The notes under the pieces: model-generated
Told to the model about the DNA's origin: nothing
Database searches by the model: none
What the model saw: only the letters and a program-made list of their open reading frames with translations
Made by a program: the position numbers and the translations under genes
Source: Fidelibacterota bacterium UBA7301
GTDB taxonomy: Bacteria; Fidelibacterota; Marinisomatia; Marinisomatales; TCS55
Reading direction: 5' to 3'
Assembly (NCBI GenBank): GCA_002471845.1
Contig: DKQT01000018.1
Span: 1-64,000, forward strand
DNA length: 64,000 nt
Shown here: positions 42,646-52,020 of the stretch, piece after piece
Numbering within the stretch: the first letter of the stretch is position 1
Layout: every line of letters begins with the position of its first letter

Positions 42646-44114
42646 TGAATTTTAAGACAATCTTCAATATCTTGGCAGCCATGCTGGTATTAACCGGGTT
42701 GTTTATGATCATTCCTACACTAATTGCCTGGGGATATGGTGAACCCGATTTAGGCGGACATTTAAAGTCTATGGCCCTTTGCGTTCTGGTGGGTTCTCCC
42801 TTATGGATATTCACCCGGAAAAGCCGTTCATTAAACAGTAAGGATGGATTCGCCATTGTGACCCTAGCTTGGATTTTGGTTGCTTTAGCCGGGTCTTTAC
42901 CCTTTTACCTGTCAGGTGTTATTCCCAATTTTACCGATGCATGGTTTGAATCAATGTCCGGTGTGACGACTACAGGTGCCTCGATCCTTGGTAATGTTCA
43001 AACGTTACCCAACTTGGTAAATGGTATTGAAAGCCTCCCGCACGGTGTACTGTTTTGGCGGTCTTTTATCCAATGGATCGGCGGGATGGGAATTATCGTA
43101 TTTACAATTGCAATTCTGCCCTTATTGGGTGTTGGCGGTGTACAGTTATTTAAAGCAGAAGTTCCGGGTCCGGTGGCAGATAAAATTCGTCCTAGGGTGA
43201 AAGAAACTGCTAAAATACTCTGGATGGTTTATGTGGGCTTGACAGTGGTTGAGACTATCCTTTTGGGGATTAGCGGTATGCCCTGGTTTGACTCGATTTG
43301 CCATGCTTTAACCACCATGCCGACAGGCGGATTCAGCACCCAGAATGCAAGTATTGCCGCCTATGGAAATCCTTTGATTCACTACATAATCATTATTTTT
43401 ATGTTCATTGCCGGGGTGAATTTCACCCTTCATTTCCGTGCCTTGAGCGGTAACCTGAAAGGATATTATAAAGACCCTGAATTTTTAACCTACCTTGGCA
43501 TTACCTTTGGGGTCACATTTTTTATTTATCTTAATTTAGCATCTGCTAGTTCAAATTGGTCCCATGATAATTTTCTCGCGTCTATGTTTCAAAGCGTTTC
43601 AATCTTGACCACAACAGGGTACGGTACTACGGATTATGAAATCTGGCCTTATTTCAGCCAGTATTTACTCCTAATCCTTATGTTTATCGGTGGAATGGGC
43701 GGTTCCACCGGCGGTGGGATGAAGATCGCCCGCATCATCCTCCTATTAAAATATGCCGCTACTGAAACCAGACGGATGCTGCACTCCCGGGCGATTATCC
43801 CCATTCGGATTGGAGAGCGGTATATCAGTGAAGATGTGGTCAGGAACACGCTGGGATTTTTTCTTTTCTATATGTCTATTTTTATGATTACAACTTTAAT
43901 TCTTACCACTTTAAACCTAGATCTTTCTTCCTCAATCGGTGCGGCGGCTTCGGCGATTGGAAATATTGGTCCCGGCCTTGGCGCTTTTGGTCCGACAGAT
44001 AATTATGCCCTTCTCCATCCCATCGGGAAGTGGATGCTGACCATTTGTATGCTCTTAGGACGTCTTGAAATATTCACTATAATGGTTTTATTCAGCCGCA
44101 CTTTTTGGAAATAA
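42645..44114 (+). CDS. trkH: Trk potassium transporter subunit TrkH
   Basis: The 489-residue membrane protein is the channel-like pore of the Trk system. It contains selectivity-filter-like loops of the TrkH family: SGVTTTGASIL, HALTTMPTGGFSTQ, SVSILTTTGYGTTDY and AIGNIGPGLGAFGPTDNY. Each is followed by a pore-helix region. MGGSTGGGMKIARIILLLK is also characteristic. It overlaps the trkA stop by one base. Marine life suggests a role in turgor and potassium homeostasis. Confidence 0.96.
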   Translation: MNFKTIFNILAAMLVLTGLFMIIPTLIAWGYGEPDLGGHLKSMALCVLVGSPLWIFTRKSRSLNSKDGFAIVTLAWILVALAGSLPFYLSGVIPNFTDAWFESMSGVTTTGASILGNVQTLPNLVNGIESLPHGVLFWRSFIQWIGGMGIIVFTIAILPLLGVGGVQLFKAEVPGPVADKIRPRVKETAKILWMVYVGLTVVETILLGISGMPWFDSICHALTTMPTGGFSTQNASIAAYGNPLIHYIIIIFMFIAGVNFTLHFRALSGNLKGYYKDPEFLTYLGITFGVTFFIYLNLASASSNWSHDNFLASMFQSVSILTTTGYGTTDYEIWPYFSQYLLLILMFIGGMGGSTGGGMKIARIILLLKYAATETRRMLHSRAIIPIRIGERYISEDVVRNTLGFFLFYMSIFMITTLILTTLNLDLSSSIGAAASAIGNIGPGLGAFGPTDNYALLHPIGKWMLTICMLLGRLEIFTIMVLFSRTFWK

Positions 44115-44127
44115 TTAACGGGGGAAC

Positions 44128-44901
44128 ATGTCATTCGTACTTAAAGAAATTTCAGGCTATATTGCAGTCTTAACCATCAATAGGCCGGATGTCTTAAATG
44201 CCATGAATGACAAGGTTGTAGCTGACCTTGAATCGGCGGTGCAAACCTGCATTGATGATAAAAATGTGGGTGTCATCATTTTAACGGGTTCCGGCGATAA
44301 AGCATTTGTAGCTGGAGCCGACATTAAAAAAATGCAGGGCATGGGGCAGGAAGGGGCCCTTACTTTTGGCCAGGCGGGACAGGATATGACTCTCACGATT
44401 GAGAATTCACCTAAACCAGTTATTGCCGCGGTCAATGGATTTGCCCTTGGCGGCGGCTGCGAAATCAGCATGGCCTGCCATCTCCGTGTTGCCAGTGAAA
44501 CAGCCACATTCGGGCAGCCGGAAGTACTCTTGGGTATCCTTCCGGGATGGGGCGGCACCCAACGATTGCCACGCTTGGTGGGTACCGGAATGGCAAACGA
44601 GATTATTACCACTGGCCGTATGGTTAAGGCCACCGAAGCAAAAAATATCGGTCTGGTAAATCATGTAGTTCCGGCAGGAGAATTGATGGAAAAATGTATA
44701 TCAATAGCAAAACAGATTTTAAAAAACGGCCCGGAGGCTATTGCCCAATCATTGGATTGTATCCGGAAGGGAATCGGTACCTCGATAATAGATGGTATGG
44801 CAATCGAAGTTAAAAACTTCAGTGAACTATTCGGTACAGAAGAAGCGAAAGAAGGTCTCACTGCTTTTGTGGAAAAACGAAAACCCAGTTTTAGAGATTA
44901 A
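44128..44901 (+). CDS. Enoyl-CoA hydratase/crotonase
   Basis: The 257-residue protein is a classical crotonase. It has the oxyanion-hole residues in GDKAFVAGADIKKM and ALGGGCEISMACHLRVASET. Both catalytic Glu positions of hydratases are present (GGGCE and FGQPEVLLGILPGWGGTQ). It should hydrate trans-2-enoyl-CoA in beta-oxidation or crotonyl-CoA in acyl metabolism. It lies between trkH and nhaC with short gaps, and no other beta-oxidation genes are adjacent. The exact chain length preference is not inferable. Confidence 0.92.
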   Translation: MSFVLKEISGYIAVLTINRPDVLNAMNDKVVADLESAVQTCIDDKNVGVIILTGSGDKAFVAGADIKKMQGMGQEGALTFGQAGQDMTLTIENSPKPVIAAVNGFALGGGCEISMACHLRVASETATFGQPEVLLGILPGWGGTQRLPRLVGTGMANEIITTGRMVKATEAKNIGLVNHVVPAGELMEKCISIAKQILKNGPEAIAQSLDCIRKGIGTSIIDGMAIEVKNFSELFGTEEAKEGLTAFVEKRKPSFRD

Positions 44902-44903
44902 AT

Positions 44904-46370
44904 ATGAGCGGAAAATTAAAAACCCCTTCCGTGATTGATACCCTGATTCCCATCCTATCTTTGGTGATTATGCTGGCATTATCGGTTTATTTATATGGTG
45001 ATGAATCTTCATCGGGTGCTAACCAAATCGCCTTACTTCTTGGGGCGTGTATTGCAGCAATTATCGGGATTAGAAATGGATATTCCTGGAAGGTAATCGA
45101 AAAGGGAATTGTAAAAGGAATTTCCATGGGATTGGGTGCTATCATGATTTTATTGGCGGTGGGTTCACTGATCGGCACATGGATACTATCGGGGACCGTT
45201 CCCGCAATGATTTATTACGGCATGGAAATTTTATCCCCCTCTATATTTTATTTTGCTGCTTGTGTGATTTGTGCATTGTCTGCTTTAAGTATTGGTAGTT
45301 CTTGGACGGTGGCAGGCACCCTCGGTGTAGCATTAATGGGTATTGCCGCAGGCTTGGGCATGTCCGAAGCTATTACGGCCGGTGCTGTTATTTCCGGAGC
45401 CTATTTTGGGGATAAAATGTCTCCCTTGTCTGATTCCACCAATTTGGCCCCAGCCGTAGCGGGCACGGATCTTTTCACCCATATCCGCCACATGATATGG
45501 ACCACCGGCCCCAGTTTAACCATTGCCCTGGTATTGTTCCTGATCCTGGGTCTTCGGGCGCACCCTTCCACAGAAGCAGGCGGATTTGAATTGATCCAAA
45601 ATACCATTGACAATTCCTTTAATATCAATGTGTTTTCCTTTATTCCCCTGATTGTCGTTTTTGGGATGGCAATAAAAAAAATGCCCGCCTTTCCAACCAT
45701 TATGATCGGCGCCTTATTGGGGGGTGTTTTTGCAGTCATATTTCAACAGGATGTCATTAATAGGTTTATCAATCAACCTGATTTATCGGGTGGATTCACC
45801 ATGATCTCCGGGGTTTGGACTGCCCTTCATTCTGGCTTTATAATGGATAGCGGCGTCCCCATGGTGGATAACTTATTGAGCCGCGGCGGTATGATCAGTA
45901 TGCTGAATACAATCTGGCTCGTCATTTGCGCCTTAACTTTCGGCGCTGTTTTAGAAACCATTGGTGCTTTAGCCAAACTGGTGGAGACCATACTCACCTT
46001 TGTTCATTCAACCGGTTCATTAATCGTAGCTACAGTGGCTACATGTATCGGTATCAATATCATTACGGCAGATCAATATATAGCTATCGTTCTCCCCGGC
46101 AGGATGTATAGAACTGAATTTGCACGTAGAGGGTTGGCCAGTAAAAACCTGTCCCGCACCCTAGAAGATGCAGGAACAATCACTTCTCCTTTAGTTCCAT
46201 GGAATACATGTGGAGCATATATGTCAGCTTCTTTAGGTGTAGCTACATTTGCCTATTTACCATTTTGTTTCTTTAATCTGTTGAATCCTGTGGTGGCAGT
46301 CATTTATGGTTTATTTAATATCAAGATTGAAAAATTAGATAAATCGGAATTAGCTTTGGAGAGTGCCTGA
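44904..46370 (+). CDS. nhaC: Na+/H+ antiporter, NhaC family
   Basis: The 488-residue protein has about 11-12 hydrophobic segments and the NhaC-family core: SIGSSWTVAGTLGVALMGIA, GAVISGAYFGDKMSPLSDST, GTDLFTHIRHMIWTT and TSPLVPWNTCGAYMSASLGV. It exports sodium against protons at the inner membrane or, as some family members, exchanges organic acids. It starts two bases after the crotonase gene and is followed four bases later by a YheO-like regulator, so these are likely co-transcribed. Confidence 0.9.
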   Translation: MSGKLKTPSVIDTLIPILSLVIMLALSVYLYGDESSSGANQIALLLGACIAAIIGIRNGYSWKVIEKGIVKGISMGLGAIMILLAVGSLIGTWILSGTVPAMIYYGMEILSPSIFYFAACVICALSALSIGSSWTVAGTLGVALMGIAAGLGMSEAITAGAVISGAYFGDKMSPLSDSTNLAPAVAGTDLFTHIRHMIWTTGPSLTIALVLFLILGLRAHPSTEAGGFELIQNTIDNSFNINVFSFIPLIVVFGMAIKKMPAFPTIMIGALLGGVFAVIFQQDVINRFINQPDLSGGFTMISGVWTALHSGFIMDSGVPMVDNLLSRGGMISMLNTIWLVICALTFGAVLETIGALAKLVETILTFVHSTGSLIVATVATCIGINIITADQYIAIVLPGRMYRTEFARRGLASKNLSRTLEDAGTITSPLVPWNTCGAYMSASLGVATFAYLPFCFFNLLNPVVAVIYGLFNIKIEKLDKSELALESA

Positions 46371-46373
46371 TCC

Positions 46374-47054
46374 ATGGCTACGAAAAGAAATATGCCAAAA
46401 AAAGAGAAACTGACTGATAATGCAATATTATCCCATTATGTGAAAATGGGAGAAATCCTCTCAGAAATGTTTAAACCCCATTTAGAGGTTGCAATCCATG
46501 ACCTAAGGTACCCGGAACATTCAATAATCGCTATTTTTAATAATCAAGTTACAGGCAGAAACGTGGGGGAGGGGACATCGGATATTGGATATGAAAAATT
46601 AAAAGGTAAAATGCCCGAAAAGGTTGTGAATTACAAAAATGAAAGTCCCGACGGTAAGCCATTAAAATCATCCTCTTTAACGATCCGAAATTCTGATAAA
46701 AAGATCATTGGTTCATTGGGCTTGAATTATGACATATCTGTTTTCACACAATTTTCGGATGTGCTTTCCTTTTTTACTAGTACACAGGAAAACCCTGTAA
46801 TTCAACAAAAAGAAGCTTTTTTCTATGGGAATACAAAGGAGGATATCCAAATTTCAATTAATCACTTCAGGGTATCCCATGGTTCAACCAATAAGGTTTT
46901 ATCGCGAAAAGACAAATACGAGGTGATAAAATTTTTGATTAAAGGCGGCCATTTGAATAAACGGGGTGCCGTTGCGATCATTGGTGAAGCTCTATCTATT
47001 ACTCGGCCTACGGTTTACAAATACATCAAAGATATAAAGGATAATAAAGTATAA
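46374..47054 (+). CDS. YheO-like transcriptional regulator (PAS_6 and HTH_22 domains)
   Basis: The 226-residue protein matches the YheO family. An N-terminal PAS-like sensor (residues 20-135, LSEMFKPHLEVAIHDLRYPE and SSLTIRNSDKKIIGSLGLNY) is followed by a C-terminal helix-turn-helix (KGGHLNKRGAVAIIGEALSI, then TRPTVYKYIKDI). Regulators of this family, for example DauR of Pseudomonas, respond to amino-acid-type ligands. Here it closes the nhaC unit and immediately precedes the AT-rich region before susC. It could regulate nhaC or the SusCD pair, but no operator is recognisable. Confidence 0.87.
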   Translation: MATKRNMPKKEKLTDNAILSHYVKMGEILSEMFKPHLEVAIHDLRYPEHSIIAIFNNQVTGRNVGEGTSDIGYEKLKGKMPEKVVNYKNESPDGKPLKSSSLTIRNSDKKIIGSLGLNYDISVFTQFSDVLSFFTSTQENPVIQQKEAFFYGNTKEDIQISINHFRVSHGSTNKVLSRKDKYEVIKFLIKGGHLNKRGAVAIIGEALSITRPTVYKYIKDIKDNKV

Positions 47055-47222
47055 ATATTAATGAAAAAATTAATTATTTGTAAAATTATTTATTTTTTTT
47101 ATTTGCATTTTATTGTGTTATTGAATTAGCATCTAAAACATGAATGCTTGCTATTTCGTATTCTTGGAGAGAATATTATTAAATAAATATTTGCAATTTT
47201 CAACTTAATGGAGAGTAAACAA
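47055..47222 (+). promoter_or_regulatory. AT-rich control region upstream of the SusC-type gene
   Basis: This 168-base stretch is strongly AT-rich and contains no gene. It must hold the susC promoter. No confident -35/-10 pair and no clear Bacteroidota-type TAnnTTTG box was found. A GGAG at 47,210 serves as the binding site for the ATG at 47,223. Confidence 0.4.
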
Positions 47223-50200
47223 ATGAAATCAATTTTAATTAAATCCCTTATAGGAACTTTTTTGATTGGCATAGTTAGTGCTCAATCATCAGTTTCAGGA
47301 ACGGTTACAGATGCTAATGGAAATCCTTTGCCAGGTGCTAATGTTGTCGTAGATGGTACATCTATTGGAGCTGCCACTGGTAGTAATGGTGAGTATAGAA
47401 TTGTTGTCCCTGGTGGAACAGTAGGTGGGTCAACTGCAACATTAACTGCCAGTTTCATTGGACATAAGAGTCAATCTGCCCAGGTGGATGTTCCCATGTC
47501 CGGTAGCGTGACCCAAAATTTCTCCTTAGCGTTCGATGTTATCGCTTTTAAAGCCGTGAGTGTAACTGCTCTCGGTTTTGAGACTAATCGGGATAAGCAG
47601 GGCTCTACTAGTGTTTCAGTAACACCGGCAGATATGACCCGTTCAGGCGAAGCCATGATAATGAATTCCTTAGCTGCCAAAGCATCAAATGTGATTGTTA
47701 AAGCTGTAAGTGGTGACCCAGGCTCCGGCTCTTCAATTAGAATTCGTGGTAATAATACAATTTCGGGTACCAGTCAGCCTCTTGTAGTTGTTGATGGTAT
47801 GCCCATTAATAATTCTCAAATTTACGGAAACTCTTCTCGTTTTGGTGGGGTCACACAACAGTCAAGAATGAATGACCTTAATACCAATGATATAAAATCA
47901 GTTGAAGTATTAAAAGGCGCATCAGCCGCTGCTCTCTGGGGCTCAAAGGCTGCAAACGGTGTGATTGTGATTCAAACCAAAGAAGGTGCCGCAGGCCGTA
48001 TGAAAATGAACTACAAGCATACGACGTCTTTTGATGAGATTCATGAAAGAATACCAATGCAAACTACCTATGGCCAAGGACGTAACGGTGTATGGACTAC
48101 GCACGCCGAATCCTGGGGCGATAAAATTGCAGATCGTGCTGGTGGTGCAGATACATACGATACAGATAAAGCATACTTTGTTTCTGAAGATGGTTCATTT
48201 ACTCAGTACACGATCACAAAGAAAAATTCAAAAGATTTATTTGTAGAAAAGAACTTTAACGCGATTTTTGGTACAGGGAAACTTCTTCAAGATGATTTCC
48301 AAATCTCTGGTGGTGATCTTAATAAAACGTACCTATTTAGTTATAGCAGATTACGTCAGGATGGTATGGTTAAAAATGCCTATTACGATCGAGATAATGT
48401 TAGGTTGAATACAAACTTCAGGCTTTCTGATAACATTTCAATGACATCCAAAGTCGGATATACCTATAGTAACTCCAATCGTATTCAGAGGGGTTCTAAC
48501 GTTTCAGGTCTAATGTTGGGACTATTAAGAACAGCTCCTGACTTTGATAATACATATTACAAAGGAACATACATTAGTGGCGGCACTGAGTATACGGGTC
48601 GCCATCGGGCTTACCGTCGTTATATTGGTGGATCCAGTACAAATCCAATCTATAATAATCCGAACTGGACTGTTAACGAGCAAAAAAATGAAACACGGGT
48701 TAATCGCTTGATAATGTCAAATGAAATGAATCTGGCGCCTTTTGCGGGAACAGAACTCGTACTTCGTGGCGGTCTTGACCAATTTACTGATAACAGAGAA
48801 AGTTTTTATCCCCCTGGAACTGCTGGTTCTGCTAGAAATGCTGGTTCTTTTGACATGGCCCGTATTACCAATAAAGAGACGAATTATGATGTTATTGCAC
48901 GCCGGAATGTAGAATTAGGGTCAAGCATATCCATGGTGGCAACTGCTGGCTGGAATTTAAACGATCGTACCTATAGCCGATCATCATCATTTATTGATGG
49001 ATTTCTTGTGAATACCGATAAATGGACGACCAACGTCAATACGGCTGCAGAAGCCTCTGCAGTCTCTAATTATAGACTATACATTCGCTCCGCACGTGCC
49101 TATGGTGTCCTATCACTTGATGCATTGGATCAAATTTTTGTTAATGTATCAATGGCGAATGAAACCCATTCGACAATCAGTGATTCTTACACGTATCCTG
49201 CAGTAGATGTGGCTTATCAGCTGACAGATTTACTTAGCGGTGTGGGAGCTATCAGTTTTGCAAAAGTACGTGTTGCATGGGGTAAGGTTGGTGTAAGGCC
49301 AGGGGCCCATCGTTTTGAGACCTTAGCAGAAAGCGGATTCGGTTACAGTTCTTACAGTGATCCTGTTTCAGTCGGTCAATGGGGCGGTGGCTATCGTGTG
49401 GATGATGATAAGGGTAACGATGAATTAAAACCAGAAGTAAAAACTGAAACTGAGTTCGGGGCGGATTTCCGTTTCTTGGATGACAAGTTTTCACTCGGTT
49501 TTACTTCTTATTCGAATACAGTTGATGACATGCTGATTAGTGTTGCGCTCACTCCAACATACGGCTATGATACTCAATATGCCAATGCTGCTAAAATGGA
49601 GAACAAGGGTCTTGAAATTGATGGTTCATGGAATGTGATGAGTGGGGCAAGTACTGGCCTTGACTTTACATTTAATTGGGCAAAAAATGAAAATAAGGTT
49701 CTTGACCTGGCTGGTACTGATGTATTGAATCTTGGTTCAGGTTCTGTGCAATCAGTAGCTAGAGAAGGCTACCCGATTGGTTCTCTCTGGGGAATCGGCT
49801 CACAAACTAATGAGGATGGTTCATTCAAATTAGATGATAATGGATTTCCTCAAATCACATCAGGAAAGATAGTTTTGGGTAATCCCAATCCAGACTGGCG
49901 CGGAACTTTGGGCATGACTGCTCGCTTGAATAACTTTGTTGTTAATATGCTCTTTGAGCATTCTCAAGGCGGTGAATACTCACCCCGTACTTTATGGGTA
50001 CTCAGACGTTTTGGCACCACTAAGGATACGGACAATGAAGTGACGCTTACAAAAGATCTTAAAAATGTAGATGGAAACACAATTCCTGCAGGTACCACAG
50101 TAAGAGGCTTTATCGAAGACTTTGGCGACGGTGATGTGCTGTTAGACGAAGCATGGTTTCGCCATGGAATTGGTGGTGGATTTGGTGATAACCAGGCCTA

Positions 50201-50468
50201 CAACTTTTCTATTAAAGATGCGACCTATTCACGTATAAGAGAGTTATCACTTTCTTATTTTATGAAATCAGATGCGCTGACGGATATGACGGGTTTAAAC
50301 AACCTTACATTTACAGCTACCGGTCGCAACCTATTCGCTTGGTATAAGGATCTGGTGGGTGTTGACCCTGGTGTGAATGTTGGTGGTATCCAGACTGGTT
50401 CGGGATTAGAATATTTTTCTAATCCAGTCACGAAATCATTTTTATTCTCTGTTTCGGCTAACTTCTAA
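47223..50468 (+). CDS. SusC/RagA-type TonB-dependent outer-membrane transporter
   Basis: From ATG 47223 the product has 1,081 residues. It has a signal peptide (MKSILIKSLIGTFLIGIVSA), a carboxypeptidase-regulatory-like domain (VSGTVTDANGNPLPGANVVV to about residue 105), a TonB plug (SIRIRGNNTISGTSQPLVVV, then VEVLKGASAAALWGSKAANG) and a beta barrel ending in FLFSVSANF with terminal Phe. SusC-type proteins import oligosaccharides or peptides together with a SusD lipoprotein, which follows here. The substrate is not known. No glycosidase of a PUL accompanies it, which leans towards a peptide or other nutrient. An upstream in-frame ATG at 47,208 is less likely. Confidence 0.92.
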   Translation: MKSILIKSLIGTFLIGIVSAQSSVSGTVTDANGNPLPGANVVVDGTSIGAATGSNGEYRIVVPGGTVGGSTATLTASFIGHKSQSAQVDVPMSGSVTQNFSLAFDVIAFKAVSVTALGFETNRDKQGSTSVSVTPADMTRSGEAMIMNSLAAKASNVIVKAVSGDPGSGSSIRIRGNNTISGTSQPLVVVDGMPINNSQIYGNSSRFGGVTQQSRMNDLNTNDIKSVEVLKGASAAALWGSKAANGVIVIQTKEGAAGRMKMNYKHTTSFDEIHERIPMQTTYGQGRNGVWTTHAESWGDKIADRAGGADTYDTDKAYFVSEDGSFTQYTITKKNSKDLFVEKNFNAIFGTGKLLQDDFQISGGDLNKTYLFSYSRLRQDGMVKNAYYDRDNVRLNTNFRLSDNISMTSKVGYTYSNSNRIQRGSNVSGLMLGLLRTAPDFDNTYYKGTYISGGTEYTGRHRAYRRYIGGSSTNPIYNNPNWTVNEQKNETRVNRLIMSNEMNLAPFAGTELVLRGGLDQFTDNRESFYPPGTAGSARNAGSFDMARITNKETNYDVIARRNVELGSSISMVATAGWNLNDRTYSRSSSFIDGFLVNTDKWTTNVNTAAEASAVSNYRLYIRSARAYGVLSLDALDQIFVNVSMANETHSTISDSYTYPAVDVAYQLTDLLSGVGAISFAKVRVAWGKVGVRPGAHRFETLAESGFGYSSYSDPVSVGQWGGGYRVDDDKGNDELKPEVKTETEFGADFRFLDDKFSLGFTSYSNTVDDMLISVALTPTYGYDTQYANAAKMENKGLEIDGSWNVMSGASTGLDFTFNWAKNENKVLDLAGTDVLNLGSGSVQSVAREGYPIGSLWGIGSQTNEDGSFKLDDNGFPQITSGKIVLGNPNPDWRGTLGMTARLNNFVVNMLFEHSQGGEYSPRTLWVLRRFGTTKDTDNEVTLTKDLKNVDGNTIPAGTTVRGFIEDFGDGDVLLDEAWFRHGIGGGFGDNQAYNFSIKDATYSRIRELSLSYFMKSDALTDMTGLNNLTFTATGRNLFAWYKDLVGVDPGVNVGGIQTGSGLEYFSNPVTKSFLFSVSANF

Positions 50469-50483
50469 GCGGAGGGTATAATA

Positions 50484-51923
50484 ATGAAAACAACAATTAA
50501 AGGTTTAAAAACAATGAAGAAAATTATTGTTCCGTTAACTGCAATTGCGCTTTTAACAACAGGTTGTGAAATAGATAAAGCGATCAACGATAATCCCAAT
50601 GAAATCACACTGGCTGATGTTGATCCAAAACTATTTCTCAATGGTGCACAGCTTGCGAATGCCATTGTACAAGTATCTCACATAAATCGTATATGTGGAA
50701 TGTACTCTGGACAGTTGATTGGGTTCACATCGTTGTATTCCAATATTTATGGATATGCACTCTCAACGGTTGAAACCAATGGAGAATGGAATAGTGCTTA
50801 TATTGGTGTAGTAACAAACACAAGGCATATTCAGGAGGCTGCGGCTGATGATAAACTATTGGTAGGAATATCAAAAGTTGTAGAAGCCAATGCGATTGGG
50901 ACTCTGGCATTATTGACGGGTGATGTACCATATTCAGAAATTGGCGGTACTGTAGATGACCCCAAATTTGATGGCCAAAAAGAAGTATTGGCTGCATTGT
51001 CAACCTTACTGGATGGTGCAATCTCTGATTTAAGTGCAGCAACAACTCGGAAAGAATCTTTCGATATTTATTTCAATGGAGATAAAGATAAGTGGATCGC
51101 CGCTGCCTACACCCTTAAAGCAAGGTTTGCTCTTGCAAATAAGGATTATGCTGGCGCTTTAGCTGCTGCAGGAAGTGGAATATCTTCCTCAGCGGGTGAT
51201 ATGATGTATACACCCCGTGGTGATGCTTCAATCAGTCAAGGTGATAAAAACCTGTTTTATACCATCTTGGAAGGCTCCCGTACAGGCGATCTTGGAAATG
51301 ATGGAAGCTATCTTTTGACGATTTTAGATCCTTCAAATGCCAAATATCGCGGCAATACTAAAACCAATGAAACAGCGAGGCATGGGTACTATACAATTGA
51401 TGAAAGTACTGGCAGTGGGAATAAAGGTGTAATTGAACAGTATGAGCCACAACCCATTGCAACCTATAGCGAAAATCAATTAATCAAGGCGGAAGCATCA
51501 GCAAGATCCGGGTTTGCAGCAGGGCTGTCGGCACTGAATACATACAGGGCTTGGCTTGCCGGTGGTGGACGCCTTAATTCCACTTTTGATGTGGCTGAAA
51601 ATTATAAGTATGATCCATATGTGGAAGCCGATTTTGCTTCAGGTGGAATGGAGAATGCAGATGGTTTATCCAAAGAAAATGCACTGCTTCGTGAAATCAT
51701 TGAAGAACGCTACGTGTCCGGTTTCGGTTCCTATATGCCGTTCAATGACCATCGCCGTCTCCGCGGTGCAGGTGAAACTGATTTGATACCCCCATTCCCA
51801 TTAAATACGGCAGCAGCTTCTCAGCACGTTGAGCGTATACAATGGGCTGAAGTTGAACTATTATCTAATCAGAATGCACCTGACGATCCAGGGTTATATG
51901 CCAAAACAGAGGTGAATAAATAA
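50484..51923 (+). CDS. SusD/RagB-like substrate-binding lipoprotein
   Basis: The 479-residue product has a lipoprotein signal with LLTTGC (Cys28). Its helix-rich architecture is that of SusD-like proteins: NPNEITLADVDPKLFLNGAQ, TGDVPYSEIGG and KDKWIAAAYTLKARFALANK. It is the surface-exposed partner of the SusC-type transporter and lies 15 bases after it behind a GGAGG site. A later ATG at 50,514 also precedes a full signal peptide but lacks a ribosome binding site. A terminator follows. Similarity is closest to the SusD-like_2 subgroup by overall pattern. Confidence 0.87.
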   Translation: MKTTIKGLKTMKKIIVPLTAIALLTTGCEIDKAINDNPNEITLADVDPKLFLNGAQLANAIVQVSHINRICGMYSGQLIGFTSLYSNIYGYALSTVETNGEWNSAYIGVVTNTRHIQEAAADDKLLVGISKVVEANAIGTLALLTGDVPYSEIGGTVDDPKFDGQKEVLAALSTLLDGAISDLSAATTRKESFDIYFNGDKDKWIAAAYTLKARFALANKDYAGALAAAGSGISSSAGDMMYTPRGDASISQGDKNLFYTILEGSRTGDLGNDGSYLLTILDPSNAKYRGNTKTNETARHGYYTIDESTGSGNKGVIEQYEPQPIATYSENQLIKAEASARSGFAAGLSALNTYRAWLAGGGRLNSTFDVAENYKYDPYVEADFASGGMENADGLSKENALLREIIEERYVSGFGSYMPFNDHRRLRGAGETDLIPPFPLNTAAASQHVERIQWAEVELLSNQNAPDDPGLYAKTEVNK

Positions 51924-51960
51924 TTTGTTCTAGAAATAACTAAAACGCGCACAGTGATAT

Positions 51961-51995
51961 AAAAGCCTCCATTTATTGATGGAGGCTTTTTATTT
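51961..51995 (+). terminator. Rho-independent terminator after susC-susD
   Basis: AAAAGCCTCCAT and ATGGAGGCTTTT form a perfect 12-base-pair stem with a six-base loop, followed by a T-rich tract. It isolates the SusCD pair from the sortilin-like gene at 52,021. Confidence 0.9.
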
Positions 51996-52020
51996 TTCAT
52001 CATAATAACTGAGGCTAATT

